Shown here one piece after another: positions 8,735-17,555 of a DNA stretch of 45,137 nucleotides. This stretch comes from Burkholderiales bacterium (GTDB taxonomy: Bacteria > Pseudomonadota > Gammaproteobacteria > Burkholderiales > JAEUOS01), in contig CANJDH010000031.1 of assembly GCA_947473125.1 (NCBI GenBank), forward strand, positions 1 through 45,137, read 5' to 3'. The first letter of the stretch is position 1. Each line of letters opens with the position of its first letter. The notes beneath the pieces are model-generated. The model had not been told where the DNA came from and did not search any database. It was given only the letters and a program-made list of their open reading frames with translations. The translations under genes and the position numbers were made by a program.

Positions 8735-10825
8735 TCAGGCGGCGCGGCGCACCCAAACTGCGGTGTCGTGAAACACCGCACCACCATTGGGCCAGCCCGG
8801 TTCAGCACTGGTGAGGGCGTTGATGCCGATGCCGTTTTCAAAGTGCTTGTTCGGCCAGATGCCTTCGACCACCACCACGCCGCGCTGCTGGCCTTCTTTG
8901 GGATGTACGTGCACCACCACTTCGCCGCGGCCGTTGCCGATGCGCACCCTGTCGTCTTCGGTTACGCCCAGTGCGGCGCAGTCATCCGGATGCAGGAGTG
9001 CGGTAGGCCGTCGCTCGCGCTTCAACGAACCCGGTGTTTCGGTAAAACTTGAGTTGAGAAAGGTGCGTGCCGGCGCGGCGACCAGGCGAAACGGTTTTTC
9101 CGGGGTCGATTCGTCGGTGACCGCGAGGTGGTCCGGCAGCGTCGGCATTTCCTGCCAGCGGCCACCGAAACGCTGCCAGTCGCCGTGAAAGTGGAACTTG
9201 CGGTCGGCGGTGTCGAAGCCGTCGAGAAAATGCATTTTCTCGAACGGATAGGCCATGTCCTGTCCGCCGTGGTCGACGTTGGTCTGCGCATCCCACATGC
9301 CGGAGCGCTTGAGGGTTTCATCCATGATGTCCCAGGCGCTCATCTCGAATCCCGGATGCTGCGCACCGAGGCGTTTGGCCAGTTCGCTGATGACGAAGTG
9401 GTTTGCGCGGGTTTCGCCCGGGCCGTCGATCAGTTTTTTCGCCACCTGGAATACGGTGTGGCCCGCGGCGGTGTAGAAGTCATCGTGTTCCAGAAAACAG
9501 GTGGCCGGCAGCACGATGTCGGCAAACGCCGCGGTCTCGGTCATGAACTGTTCGTGCACGCACAGGAACAGATCCTCGCGAGCCAGCCCGGCATGCACCT
9601 TGTGCAATTCCGGGCAGACCATCGCCGGGTTGGTGTTCTGTACCAGCATCGCCGTGACCGGCGGCCCGCCCTTGAGGGCTGCGGCATCGCCGGTGAGAAT
9701 CGGCCCGAGGCGCGACTGATCGAGGTCGCGCACCGACAGGTCGACCAGATCGAGGCCTTCGATCAGGGTCTTGTCGATCGGGTAGATGCTGGCATGCCCG
9801 TACAGGGCGCCGCCACCGCGATGCTGCCAGGCGCCGGTGACGGCCGGCAGGCTCACCACCGCATGCATGTTGGCCGCGCCGTTGCGCGAGCGCGAAAAGC
9901 CATGGTGGGCACGGATGAAAGCACTCTTGCTGCGGCCATACAGGCGCGCAAAGTCGACAATCGCTTCGGCGCCAATGCCGGTGATCTGCGCCGCCCATTG
10001 CGGGGTGCGCGTCGCCACGTGCGCCGCCAGCGCGTCGGGCGCATCGGTGTATTTGCCCAGGTAGTCCCAGTCGGCAAAGCCTTCGGCAAACAGCACGTGC
10101 ATCATCGCGCAGGCGAGCGCACCGTCGGTGCCGGGGCGCGGCGCGAGGTGCAGGTCGGCCTTTTCCGCGGTGCCGGTGCGATACGGGTCGATCACCACCA
10201 GCGTGGCGCCGCGTTTCTTGGCGGCCATCGCGTGGGTCATCACGTTGATCTGGGTGTTGACCGGGTTGCCGCCCCAGATCACGATCAGGTCGGCGTGTTC
10301 CGACGCCTCAAGCATCGACACGCCGCGTTTGCTGCCGACACCAGCCACCCAGCCGGTGTCCGACAGCGCGTTGCAGATGGTCGAGTACCAGCGCGAATAC
10401 TTCATCGCGTGGCGCAGCCGGTTGATGCCGTCGCGTTGCACCAGGCCCATGGTGCCGGCGTAGAAATAGGGCCACACGGTTTCGTTGCCGTGGCGCGCCG
10501 CCTTCTCGACAAAGTTGTCGGCGACGCGGTCCAGCGCTTCGTTCCAGGAGATCGTCTTCCATTGCTTTGAACCTTTGGGGCCATTGCGCAGCAGCGGCTG
10601 CGTCAGGCGGTCCGGGTGGTGCACACGCTCGGCGTAGCGCGCCACTTTTTCGCAAATCACCCCGGCGGTATAGGGATTGCGCTCCGAGCCGCGCACCCGG
10701 CCGATGGTGCGGCTGTCGAGCACCTCGACTTCGAGCGCGCAGACGCTGGTGCAGTCATGCGGGCATACCGAGGGCTGGAGACCGGGCCGTGCGGCCGGGG
10801 AAACGCGAGTCGCGGTTTTCATCAT
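8735..10825 (-). CDS. molybdopterin-dependent oxidoreductase (DMSO reductase family)
   Basis: A 696-residue protein of the molybdopterin oxidoreductase superfamily. The N-terminal iron-sulfur motif is Cys21-x3-Cys25-x3-Cys29-x28-Cys58, so a [4Fe-4S] cluster is expected. The WGGNPVNT segment and a C-terminal molybdopterin-dinucleotide-binding domain (about residues 570-690, with RLVAAPARTFLNSSF) support binding of the bis-MGD cofactor. No twin-arginine signal is visible, so it is probably cytoplasmic. No electron-transfer or membrane subunit is encoded beside it. The residue that ligates molybdenum could not be assigned with confidence, so the substrate is open. The 39 bp gap to the upstream SulP gene on the same strand allows co-transcription. 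The start is the first of two adjacent Met codons, with no clear ribosome site. Confidence 0.88.
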   Translation of the reverse strand: MMKTATRVSPAARPGLQPSVCPHDCTSVCALEVEVLDSRTIGRVRGSERNPYTAGVICEKVARYAERVHHPDRLTQPLLRNGPKGSKQWKTISWNEALDRVADNFVEKAARHGNETVWPYFYAGTMGLVQRDGINRLRHAMKYSRWYSTICNALSDTGWVAGVGSKRGVSMLEASEHADLIVIWGGNPVNTQINVMTHAMAAKKRGATLVVIDPYRTGTAEKADLHLAPRPGTDGALACAMMHVLFAEGFADWDYLGKYTDAPDALAAHVATRTPQWAAQITGIGAEAIVDFARLYGRSKSAFIRAHHGFSRSRNGAANMHAVVSLPAVTGAWQHRGGGALYGHASIYPIDKTLIEGLDLVDLSVRDLDQSRLGPILTGDAAALKGGPPVTAMLVQNTNPAMVCPELHKVHAGLAREDLFLCVHEQFMTETAAFADIVLPATCFLEHDDFYTAAGHTVFQVAKKLIDGPGETRANHFVISELAKRLGAQHPGFEMSAWDIMDETLKRSGMWDAQTNVDHGGQDMAYPFEKMHFLDGFDTADRKFHFHGDWQRFGGRWQEMPTLPDHLAVTDESTPEKPFRLVAAPARTFLNSSFTETPGSLKRERRPTALLHPDDCAALGVTEDDRVRIGNGRGEVVVHVHPKEGQQRGVVVVEGIWPNKHFENGIGINALTSAEPGWPNGGAVFHDTAVWVRRAA

Positions 10826-10864
10826 CGGGCAAGTGTATGCTGAGTCGATATCGGTGGCACCGTA

Positions 10865-12625
10865 TCACACCTCGTCCCAGTCTTTCCATGCAACCCGGTA
10901 GGTCTGGCGATACTGGTTTACGGCGCGCCCCACCGTCGGGGCGAATATGTCGTTGCCGACCACCTGCAGCGTGCCGTAATGGTGCAGCCGGTCCCGGACC
11001 GGCCCCTTGAGCCCGGCGAACCATAGTTCGATGCCGCGTTGCGCCAGATCCTGATGCAACCGGGTCAGGACCTCCGCCGCGGTGATGTCCACATCGGTGA
11101 TGGCATCAGCGGCCACCACCACCCGTTGCACCGGAGTTGGCGCTACGGCGATGGCGCGCAGCACTTCCTCGCGAAAGATCTCGGCATTGGCGAAGAACAG
11201 CTGGGCGTCCCAGCGGAACAGCACCAGCCCCGGGATGCGCCGGCCTTCCGGGTGGCGCGCCACGTCGTGGTAGCCCTTGGCGCCGTCAACCCGTGCCAGC
11301 ACGGCGAAGTGCGGGTGCCAGGCATTCCAGATCAGCACCAGCAGGGCCAGGGCGATGGTGATGAAAATGCCTTCGATCACGCCGACAAATGCCACCCCGA
11401 GGAAGCTGATCACGGACAGTGCAAACTCCGTGCGGCGCAAGCGCAGCAGCGCCCACATGCCCGCTACGTCGGTAAACGACAGGCAGGCGGCGATCACCAC
11501 GGCGGCGAGTACCGCGCCCGGCAGGTTTTGCAGCAGATTGGGGGCGAACAGCAACAGCAGGGCGATCGCCGCAGCGCCGACAAGGCCGGTCAGCTGCGTT
11601 TTGGCGCCGGCCGATTCGGCCACCGGCGTGCGCGATGCGCTGCTGCTGATGGAAAACCCCTGAAACAGCCCGGAGGCGAGGTTGGCTACGCCGAGGGCAA
11701 TCATTTCCTGGTCCTGGCTGACCCGATTGCCGCCGCGCTGCGTCAGCGAGCGCGACAACACGCTGGTATCGGCAAACGACAGCATCGAAATGATGATCGC
11801 GCCCGGCAGCAGGTGCCAGATGTCCTGCAACGCGACGCGGGGAAAGTGAAAGCCGGGCAGGCCCTGCGGCAAGCTGCCCACGACCGACACGCCTGCTGTG
11901 TGTGCCAACCCCCACCAGGCCGACAGCGCCGTCGCCAGCACCACGGCAAGCAGAATCCCCGGCCATTGCGGTCGATGGCGTCTGAGCAACAGGATCAGCC
12001 CCAGGCTGGCGCAGCTGATCGCGAGGGCTGCCGGATTGGAATGCCCGCTGGCGATGCCCTGTGCCAGCGCCGCTACCCTGCCGGGCAGGTCGGCAGCGTC
12101 CGCGGCAAAGCCGAACGCCTTTGGCAACTGCCCCACAATCACCGTCAGGGCAATCGCGTTCATGAAGCCGATGCGAATCGGTTTGGAGAGCAAATCGGCG
12201 ACCAGGCCCAGGCGCGCGAAGCCGATCACCAGCGAACAGGCGCCCGACAACAGCGCGAGCATGCCCGCCAGGGCGACGGCACGCTCGATGCTGCCTGCGG
12301 CAAGCGGCAGGATCAGCGCTGCAATCACCGCTGCCAGGGTCGAATCGGGTCCCAGCACCATGATGCGGCTCGGCCCGAATACGGCGTACGCAAGCAGGGG
12401 AATCATGGTGGCGTACAAGCCATGGATCGCCGGCAACCCGGCCGCCTGCGCATAGCCCATGCCGACCGGTACCAGGATTGCCGTCAGCACCAGGCCGGCG
12501 CTGATGTCGCGGCCCAGCCAGTCGCGCTGGTAGCCGAGCAGCGTGGCAAGCCCGGGAGCCCAGCGCTGCAAACGGCTCCATCCGCCAGGATGCGCGGCAT
12601 GCAAGGGGCCGGGAGTGGTACTCAT
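10865..12625 (-). CDS. SulP family inorganic anion transporter with STAS domain
   Basis: A 586-residue membrane protein. After a short cytoplasmic N-terminus come 10 or more hydrophobic segments spanning about residues 40-430. The SulP signature GLPAIHGLYAT lies at residues 63-73. The C-terminal STAS domain (about 450-560) contains VVVAADAITDVDITAAEVL. SulP proteins carry sulfate, bicarbonate, chloride or C4-dicarboxylates, and the sequence alone does not choose between these. Upstream lies a methyltransferase gene on the same strand (49 bp gap), downstream the molybdoenzyme. Sulfate is a reasonable first guess given the sulfur-related genes 10 kb away, but that is inference. Confidence 0.92.
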   Translation of the reverse strand: MSTTPGPLHAAHPGGWSRLQRWAPGLATLLGYQRDWLGRDISAGLVLTAILVPVGMGYAQAAGLPAIHGLYATMIPLLAYAVFGPSRIMVLGPDSTLAAVIAALILPLAAGSIERAVALAGMLALLSGACSLVIGFARLGLVADLLSKPIRIGFMNAIALTVIVGQLPKAFGFAADAADLPGRVAALAQGIASGHSNPAALAISCASLGLILLLRRHRPQWPGILLAVVLATALSAWWGLAHTAGVSVVGSLPQGLPGFHFPRVALQDIWHLLPGAIIISMLSFADTSVLSRSLTQRGGNRVSQDQEMIALGVANLASGLFQGFSISSSASRTPVAESAGAKTQLTGLVGAAAIALLLLFAPNLLQNLPGAVLAAVVIAACLSFTDVAGMWALLRLRRTEFALSVISFLGVAFVGVIEGIFITIALALLVLIWNAWHPHFAVLARVDGAKGYHDVARHPEGRRIPGLVLFRWDAQLFFANAEIFREEVLRAIAVAPTPVQRVVVAADAITDVDITAAEVLTRLHQDLAQRGIELWFAGLKGPVRDRLHHYGTLQVVGNDIFAPTVGRAVNQYRQTYRVAWKDWDEV

Positions 12626-12674
12626 GCGAATCGGGGAAAGATGGCGGGCCGTTGCCGGAAGAGGTGCGGTGATT

Positions 12675-13436
12675 CTAGGTGGCTGCAGATCCCACCGTTT
12701 TGCGTTGGCTCAATGCGGCTGCACAATTGCGCCCCCCCGAGTCGCGGCGGTAGACCAGCAGCCGGCCGGCATAGCGCGGTGTCGTGCCAGAGGGCGGCTG
12801 GTCGAGCCGCTCCTCGTGCATCGCAAAGCCGGCGGCGGCCATCTGCCGGTTGAACGCCGGGCGGTTGCCGCGGTCCGGGTCGACGATCCAGACTTCCGCA
12901 CCCGGCGCGCTGTGGCGCCCGATGAATCCTGCCAGCGCGCCGTCGGCATCGCGCTGGTACAGCAGGTCGCTGCCGATCACGAGGTCGAACCGCCCGCTGA
13001 CCATGGGGAGCGCCGCGGCGCCGGCACGCCGCACGGGCAAAGGCGCATCGCTCCAGCGCCCATTGCCGTACTTCATCGGCAACAGGTGGTTGAGCAGCAG
13101 GTTCGCCGCGAGAAAGGGCTCGGCCAGCGGATGCCAATCACTCGCCGTGACATCGGCGCCGCGTCGGTGCGCCACCAGGCTGGCGAGCGCCAGGCCGCAG
13201 CCGATCTCGAGCACCCTTTCACCGGGCCGCACCGCGCGCGCGCCCATGCGCGCTGCGAGCTGCGCGCCGGAGGGCCACAAATGCCCGAACATTGGCCACG
13301 CCGCCGACGAAATACCCATGTCATGTGCTGTACCGTCGGGGTCGTGGAACTGTTGCAGGTCCAGAAGCGAGCGAATCAACAGATCATCCACCCCGGCCAC
13401 GGCGATGCGCTCTTGCTTGGTCAGGTAGCCGGGCAT
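12675..13436 (-). CDS. class I SAM-dependent methyltransferase (METTL16-like / protein lysine type)
   Basis: A 253-residue protein with the SAM-binding motif VLEIGCGLALASLVAHRRGA followed by the acidic residue in SDWHP. The post-I motif region FDLVIGSDLLYQRD matches the methyltransferase-16 group that modifies proteins. An upstream in-frame extension exists, but the ATG at 13436 (MPGYLTKQERIAV) is preferred, because the residues before it are low-complexity and Arg-rich and run into the AT-rich regulatory region of the divergent TRAP operon. The target is unknown. Confidence 0.8.
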   Translation of the reverse strand: MPGYLTKQERIAVAGVDDLLIRSLLDLQQFHDPDGTAHDMGISSAAWPMFGHLWPSGAQLAARMGARAVRPGERVLEIGCGLALASLVAHRRGADVTASDWHPLAEPFLAANLLLNHLLPMKYGNGRWSDAPLPVRRAGAAALPMVSGRFDLVIGSDLLYQRDADGALAGFIGRHSAPGAEVWIVDPDRGNRPAFNRQMAAAGFAMHEERLDQPPSGTTPRYAGRLLVYRRDSGGRNCAAALSQRKTVGSAAT

Positions 13437-13541
13437 CGATCGAGTACGCCGCCGGCGAGGGTCAGCGTACTGTGGGTGGCAGGTGCCGCAGTATGCGCGT
13501 TGGGTCTCCTTTTGGCACGGAGAATTGCGGCGAAACTGAAA

Positions 13542-13553
13542 ATTATCGATAAT
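13542..13553. promoter_or_regulatory. palindromic operator copy 1 (ATTATCGATAAT)
   Basis: A perfect 12 bp palindrome in the 239 bp region between the methyltransferase gene and the TRAP operon. The same motif with one central change recurs at 13639-13650. It is a probable binding site for the GntR/FCD regulator encoded at the end of the operon. The partial likeness to GATAAT units of a Fur box is noted as an alternative. Confidence 0.6.
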
Positions 13554-13636
13554 AATGCCGACCTGAAAGGCGGCTGCAGCAGGTTTTCTGTAGATTTCTC
13601 TCATCCATGGCGCCGTACGGCGCAATGGATTTTCTT

Positions 13637-13652
13637 ATATTATTGATAATAT
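13637..13652. promoter_or_regulatory. palindromic operator copy 2 (core ATTATTGATAAT)
   Basis: ATATTAT and ATAATAT arms of 7 bp with a TG centre, 97 bp downstream of the first copy and ending 11 bp before the ribosome site of the TRAP binding-protein gene. Its position over the probable transcription start fits a repressor site. The centre-to-centre distance of 97 bp would allow DNA looping between two dimers, which is inference. Confidence 0.65.
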
Positions 13653-13675
13653 TCAACAACAATGAGGGGATGATG

Positions 13676-14722
13676 ATGTCCGTGATAACAAGCATTTCGC
13701 ATTTGACGGCGGCATTCCGCGGCCGCCGTACCACGCTCAAATCTGTGGTTGGTGCATTGGGCCTGGTGGGGCTCGGCGCGATGTCGGTTGCCCAGGCGCA
13801 AACCCGCGCGTTCTCGTTCGCCTATGACCAGCCGCGCACCAGTGCCTATGCCTTCGGTGCCGACGTGTTCGCCAAGCGGCTCGCCGAACTGAGCAAGGGC
13901 ACCATGTCGATCAACCAGTATGCCGGCGCGCAGTTGGGCTCCGAAGCACAGACCCTGCAAAAAGTGCAGACCGGCGACATTGACTTCGTGCTCGTCTCCA
14001 CCGCCAACTCCTCGACGATCCAGCCCGAGTCCGGCGTGTTCTCGCTGCACTTCATCTTTCGCAGCGACGCCCACGCCGTCAAGGTACTGACCAACCCGGC
14101 CGTGATTGCCGCGATGAAGGACATGTATGCAAGCAAGGTCAAGGGCGCGCACATGCTGACCCTCGGCAGCCAGGGCCTGCGCAACCTCTACGGCAAGAAA
14201 GAAATCAAGAAGCTCGCCGATCTGAAAAACCTCAAAGTTCGGGTACAGGCCACCGTGACCGAAGACACGCTGTTCCCCGCCTACGGGGCGCAAATCGTGC
14301 ACATGCCGTTCGGCGAGGTCTACACCTCCCTGCAGACCGGCGTGGTCGATTTTGCCGAAAACGGCTACACCGTGTACTTCATCAACAAGCATTACGAAGT
14401 CGCGCCGGTGATGTCGGTGACCGAGCACGAGGCCAACAATTCAGTGCTGTTCGTCAGCGACAAGCTGTGGAGCAGCCTCAACGCCGAGCAGAAGAAGTGG
14501 GTGCAGACGGCGGCCGACGACCTCAACAAGGTGCAGCCGGCCAAGGCCTTCGAGATGGAGCGCGAGTCGCGCGCCAAACTCGAAAAACTCGGTGTCAAGG
14601 TGGTCACGGGCGTCGATAAATCCGGGTTCGAAGCCGTCAGCAAGCCGATCCAGGACAAGCTCGCCAAGGACCTCGGGCCGCATGCCGTCAAAATCCTTGA
14701 TCTGGTGCGCAACGTGAAATAA
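13676..14722 (+). CDS. dctP: TRAP transporter solute-binding protein (DctP family)
   Basis: A 348-residue periplasmic protein. Three consecutive in-frame ATG codons occur at 13670, 13673 and 13676. The third is chosen because it is best spaced from the GAGGGG ribosome site (13664-13669). A signal peptide of about 41 residues ends at AQA|QT. The mature protein has the DctP features: FAKRLAELSKGTMSINQYAGAQ early, the RNLYGKKEIKKLADLKNLKV stretch, and FGEVYTSLQTGVVDFAENG with the region that reads the carboxylate. TRAP receptors bind organic acids for sodium-driven uptake with DctQ and DctM, which follow. The ligand is not identifiable. Expression is probably controlled by the GntR-type regulator at the end of the operon through the palindromes upstream. 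Confidence 0.93.
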   Translation: MSVITSISHLTAAFRGRRTTLKSVVGALGLVGLGAMSVAQAQTRAFSFAYDQPRTSAYAFGADVFAKRLAELSKGTMSINQYAGAQLGSEAQTLQKVQTGDIDFVLVSTANSSTIQPESGVFSLHFIFRSDAHAVKVLTNPAVIAAMKDMYASKVKGAHMLTLGSQGLRNLYGKKEIKKLADLKNLKVRVQATVTEDTLFPAYGAQIVHMPFGEVYTSLQTGVVDFAENGYTVYFINKHYEVAPVMSVTEHEANNSVLFVSDKLWSSLNAEQKKWVQTAADDLNKVQPAKAFEMERESRAKLEKLGVKVVTGVDKSGFEAVSKPIQDKLAKDLGPHAVKILDLVRNVK

Positions 14723-14787
14723 CGCTGCCGGGCTGGTCGCGTTAGGCCCAAATGAGGCTAACGCGCCGGCCTCGACGCTTCTCTCCC

Positions 14788-15354
14788 ATGAGTCAATCGC
14801 TTTCCCTGGTGCTGCAGACGCAGCGCCATCTCAAGTGGCGCGCGTTCGACGGCATCGAGCGCGTGCTGATGGTCCTGTGCGGCATCGCGATCACCGGCTT
14901 CACGCTCACGGTGATCTGCGATGTCGTCACCCGCACCATCGGCAAACCCTGGCTGTGGCTGCAGGAGGTCACCATGACCTTCTTCATCTACGGCGTGTTC
15001 ATCGGCACCGCTGCGGCGGTGCGCCGCAACGACCACCTGTATCTGGCGGTGCTGGCCGAGTCGTTTTCGGGCAACAAGAGACTCTTCTTCGAAACCTTCA
15101 ACCGCGTCGTGGTGCTGGTGGTTGCGCTGTGCCTGGTGTATTTCGGTTATCTCAATTTCCTTGACGGCTTTCGCAGCCTGCGCATGCCGTCGATGACGCC
15201 GCTCGCCAGCCTGTATGCGGCGATCCCGCTGTGCGGCGTGCTGGTCGCGCTGTTCACCATCGAGCAACTGGTCAACGGCTGGAAAAACGGCTTTGCCGAA
15301 CCCGCCGGCGATCCGGCCGCTGCGCATGGCAGCCCCGGGAGTGTTCCGCCATGA
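14788..15354 (+). CDS. dctQ: TRAP transporter small permease (DctQ family)
   Basis: A 188-residue membrane protein with four hydrophobic segments, the usual DctQ topology. The region around residues 45-65 (VVTRTIGKPWLWLQEVTMTF) contains the family's conserved Arg and Trp-Leu-Gln-Glu segment. The start at 14788 (MSQSLSLVLQ) gives a standard N-terminus. An in-frame ATG at 14752 would add 12 Arg-rich residues and is less likely. The stop overlaps the dctM start by 4 bp. It helps couple the binding protein to the large permease. Confidence 0.9.
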   Translation: MSQSLSLVLQTQRHLKWRAFDGIERVLMVLCGIAITGFTLTVICDVVTRTIGKPWLWLQEVTMTFFIYGVFIGTAAAVRRNDHLYLAVLAESFSGNKRLFFETFNRVVVLVVALCLVYFGYLNFLDGFRSLRMPSMTPLASLYAAIPLCGVLVALFTIEQLVNGWKNGFAEPAGDPAAAHGSPGSVPP

Positions 15355-16694
15355 CGACCAACGGCATCCTCATCTTCGTGATGGCCTTCCTGTTCCTGTT
15401 CTTGGGTTACATGGGCGTGCCGGTGGCGTTTGCGATCATTGCCGGTGTGCTCGTCGTCACCGCCTTCACGCCGGTCAGCCTGCCGTCGATCATGACGCAA
15501 CTGTTCAACGGCATCGACGTCGAGGCCCTGCTGGCGGTGCCGTTCTTTCTGCTGGTAGGCGAGCTGATGACGGCCGCCAATGTCACCGCGCGCATGATCA
15601 CGCTCTCCCAGGCCCTGATCGGCCACGTGCGCGGCGGCCTGGCCCAGGTGGTTACGGTGTTCAGCATGTTCTTTGCAGGCATTTCGGGTTCGTCCGCGGC
15701 CGATGTGGCGGTGCTGTCGCGCACCCTTGGCCCCGACATGAAGCGCGAGGGCTACGAGCCGGCCTTCATCGCCGCGCTGATCGCCTCGGCCTCGACCATG
15801 GCCAACCTGATTCCCCCGAGCATCATGGCGATCGTCTATGGCGCCTCCGGCAATGTGTCGATCGGCGGCCTGTTCCTCGGCGGTGTAGTGCCGGGCCTGA
15901 TGGTCGGTGGCGGGCTGATGATCTACAGCCATTTTTTCGGCCCGATCGGACAGATGCGCAAGCGCTCCTCGTTTGGCGAAGTGTCGGACGCCGCCAAACA
16001 GGCCGCCTTGCCGCTGGTGATTCCGGTGATCATCATGGGCGGCATCCTGACCGGCTTCTTCACGCCGACTGAGGCGGGTGTGGTCGCGGTCGCCTACATC
16101 CTGCTGGTGGTGATCCCGATGATCAATCGCGGGTACTTCCGTCAACTGCCGCACGACATGGCGATGACCGGCCTGCTCTATTCGATTCCGCTGATCACCA
16201 TCGCGGCGGCTTCGGCATTCGGCTGGATGTTGGCCTACCTGCGCGGTCCGGCGGTGGTGTCGGGCTGGATCGCCGGCGCGGCCGGCAACGACCCCTTCAT
16301 GATCATGCTGCTGCTGGTGCTGCTGTTCATCATCGTCGGCGACTTCATCGATGCGATCCCGGCGATCATCATCTTCATGCCGATCATCACCGACCTCACG
16401 CAAAACGCCGACATCAAGCCGGTGCACATGGGCGTGGTAATCATCGTCACGCTGGCGTTCGGCCTGATCACCCCCCCCTACGGCCTGGCCCTGCTGATGT
16501 CGTCCAAGTTCATCGGCGTCAAGTTCTCCAAGGCGATGTGGGCGTCGTTCCCGATCTACATCATCTTTTTGGCGACTATCGTGTTCTGCATCTTCTTTCC
16601 CGAAGTCGTGCTGTGGTTGCCGAAAAAGCTGCTGCCCGAGTCGGTCGGTTGTTTCAAGGCTCCGGACGGCACCGGCTACATTTGCCCGCCATGA
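15351..16694 (+). CDS. dctM: TRAP transporter large permease (DctM family)
   Basis: A 447-residue integral membrane protein with about 12 hydrophobic segments. Family marks include GYMGVPVAFAIIAGV near the N-terminus, SGSSAADVAVLSRTLGPDM and ANLIPPSIMAIVYGASGNVS in the first half, and FGLITPPYGLALLMSSKFIG near the end. DctM forms the sodium-coupled translocation path. The start overlaps the end of dctQ and the stop overlaps the GntR gene, both by ATGA junctions. The C-terminal tail of about 25 residues, including a Cys pair (VGCFKAPDGTGYICPP), is longer than typical. Confidence 0.94.
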   Translation: MTTNGILIFVMAFLFLFLGYMGVPVAFAIIAGVLVVTAFTPVSLPSIMTQLFNGIDVEALLAVPFFLLVGELMTAANVTARMITLSQALIGHVRGGLAQVVTVFSMFFAGISGSSAADVAVLSRTLGPDMKREGYEPAFIAALIASASTMANLIPPSIMAIVYGASGNVSIGGLFLGGVVPGLMVGGGLMIYSHFFGPIGQMRKRSSFGEVSDAAKQAALPLVIPVIIMGGILTGFFTPTEAGVVAVAYILLVVIPMINRGYFRQLPHDMAMTGLLYSIPLITIAAASAFGWMLAYLRGPAVVSGWIAGAAGNDPFMIMLLLVLLFIIVGDFIDAIPAIIIFMPIITDLTQNADIKPVHMGVVIIVTLAFGLITPPYGLALLMSSKFIGVKFSKAMWASFPIYIIFLATIVFCIFFPEVVLWLPKKLLPESVGCFKAPDGTGYICPP

Positions 16695-17437
16695 AGACGG
16701 TTCGCCGCGCCGGCAGCGCGGCGCGTCCGTCATTGGCCGGCCACGCGGCCAGTGGTACGCGCGCAAAGCCGGTACGGCCGCGCCGCCAGGCTGTTGCCCT
16801 CAATGATGCGGAGGACCTGGCCCGCGTGCTTGGTGATGACATCCTGTTCGGCCGGCTGGCCCCCGGCACGCGCCTGATCGAAGATCATCTGATTGCACGA
16901 TTTGGCGTCACCCGGCATCTGGTGCGCCAGGCATTTGTCGAGCTTGAGCGCACCGGTATCGTGGTGCGTGAAAAAAACAAGGGCGTATCGGTGCGTTCAA
17001 TGAGCGCCAGTGCGGTGCGGCAGATTTATGAAGTGCGTGAACTCCTGCAGCGTCAGGCGGCGCTGCGCATCGCCCTGCCGGCCCCGCCAGAGGTGATCAC
17101 CCGGCTCGAGCAGCTGCATGCCGAGTACGCAAGCCAGCTGCGGGCGCGCAACTTTCGCGCAGTGCACGAAGCCAACGATGCGTTCCACCTCGCCATGTTC
17201 GGCGCATGCGGCAACGACTATCTGGTGGAATCGATCAAGTACTACATGTGGCTGAGCCTGCCGGTGCGATCCAAGAAAACCGCCGACTACGATCACGCAC
17301 TCGCCTCGGAACGCGACCACCAGCGCATCATCGGGCTCATGCAGGGCACCGATAGCTGGGCACTCGCACAGGTGTGCGTCGATCACCTGCAAGGCGCAAA
17401 AACGGCGTATCTCGACCAGGTCGGCAGCGCGCCATAG
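16691..17437 (+). CDS. GntR family transcriptional regulator (FCD/FadR subfamily)
   Basis: A 248-residue DNA-binding protein. A basic, Arg-rich N-terminal tail of about 35 residues precedes the winged helix-turn-helix (LIEDHLIARFGVTRHLVRQA, about residues 60-80). An all-helical FCD effector domain follows, containing EVRELLQRQAALRIA and the metal/ligand-site histidines in NDAFHLAMFGACGND. The ATG at 16691 overlaps the dctM stop, making it the fourth gene of the TRAP operon. FCD regulators usually repress the transport or catabolic genes beside them and release DNA when the organic-acid ligand binds. Autoregulation through the two ATTATYGATAAT palindromes is the simplest model. Confidence 0.9.
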   Translation: MKTVRRAGSAARPSLAGHAASGTRAKPVRPRRQAVALNDAEDLARVLGDDILFGRLAPGTRLIEDHLIARFGVTRHLVRQAFVELERTGIVVREKNKGVSVRSMSASAVRQIYEVRELLQRQAALRIALPAPPEVITRLEQLHAEYASQLRARNFRAVHEANDAFHLAMFGACGNDYLVESIKYYMWLSLPVRSKKTADYDHALASERDHQRIIGLMQGTDSWALAQVCVDHLQGAKTAYLDQVGSAP

Positions 17438-17555
17438 ACGCCGGCGTGGCGGCGCCCATCGCCGGAACAACAACACCTTCCCCTGTCTGTTTCCCGGCGA
17501 ATTAATGCACTGATTTCGTACGATGGAGGCATCTGCAACAAGATGAGTGGATGCC

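Noticed and set aside
9128-10570. 480-codon plus-strand frame opposite the molybdoenzyme
   Set aside because: Shadow frame; the minus-strand protein has an intact Fe-S motif and cofactor domains.
11039-12853. 604-codon open frame on the plus strand opposite the SulP gene
   Set aside because: Shadow of the SulP gene: Gln/Arg/His-rich, no recognisable motif, while the minus strand encodes a complete SulP with STAS domain.
13542-13653. Fur box
   Set aside because: The palindromes contain GATAAT units but lack the full 19 bp GATAAT triple arrangement, and the adjacent genes are organic-acid transport, so a GntR operator is preferred.
15147-16766. 539-codon open frame on the minus strand opposite dctM
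   Set aside because: Extreme His/Arg/Gln/Asp content typical of antisense GC-rich membrane genes; no homology.
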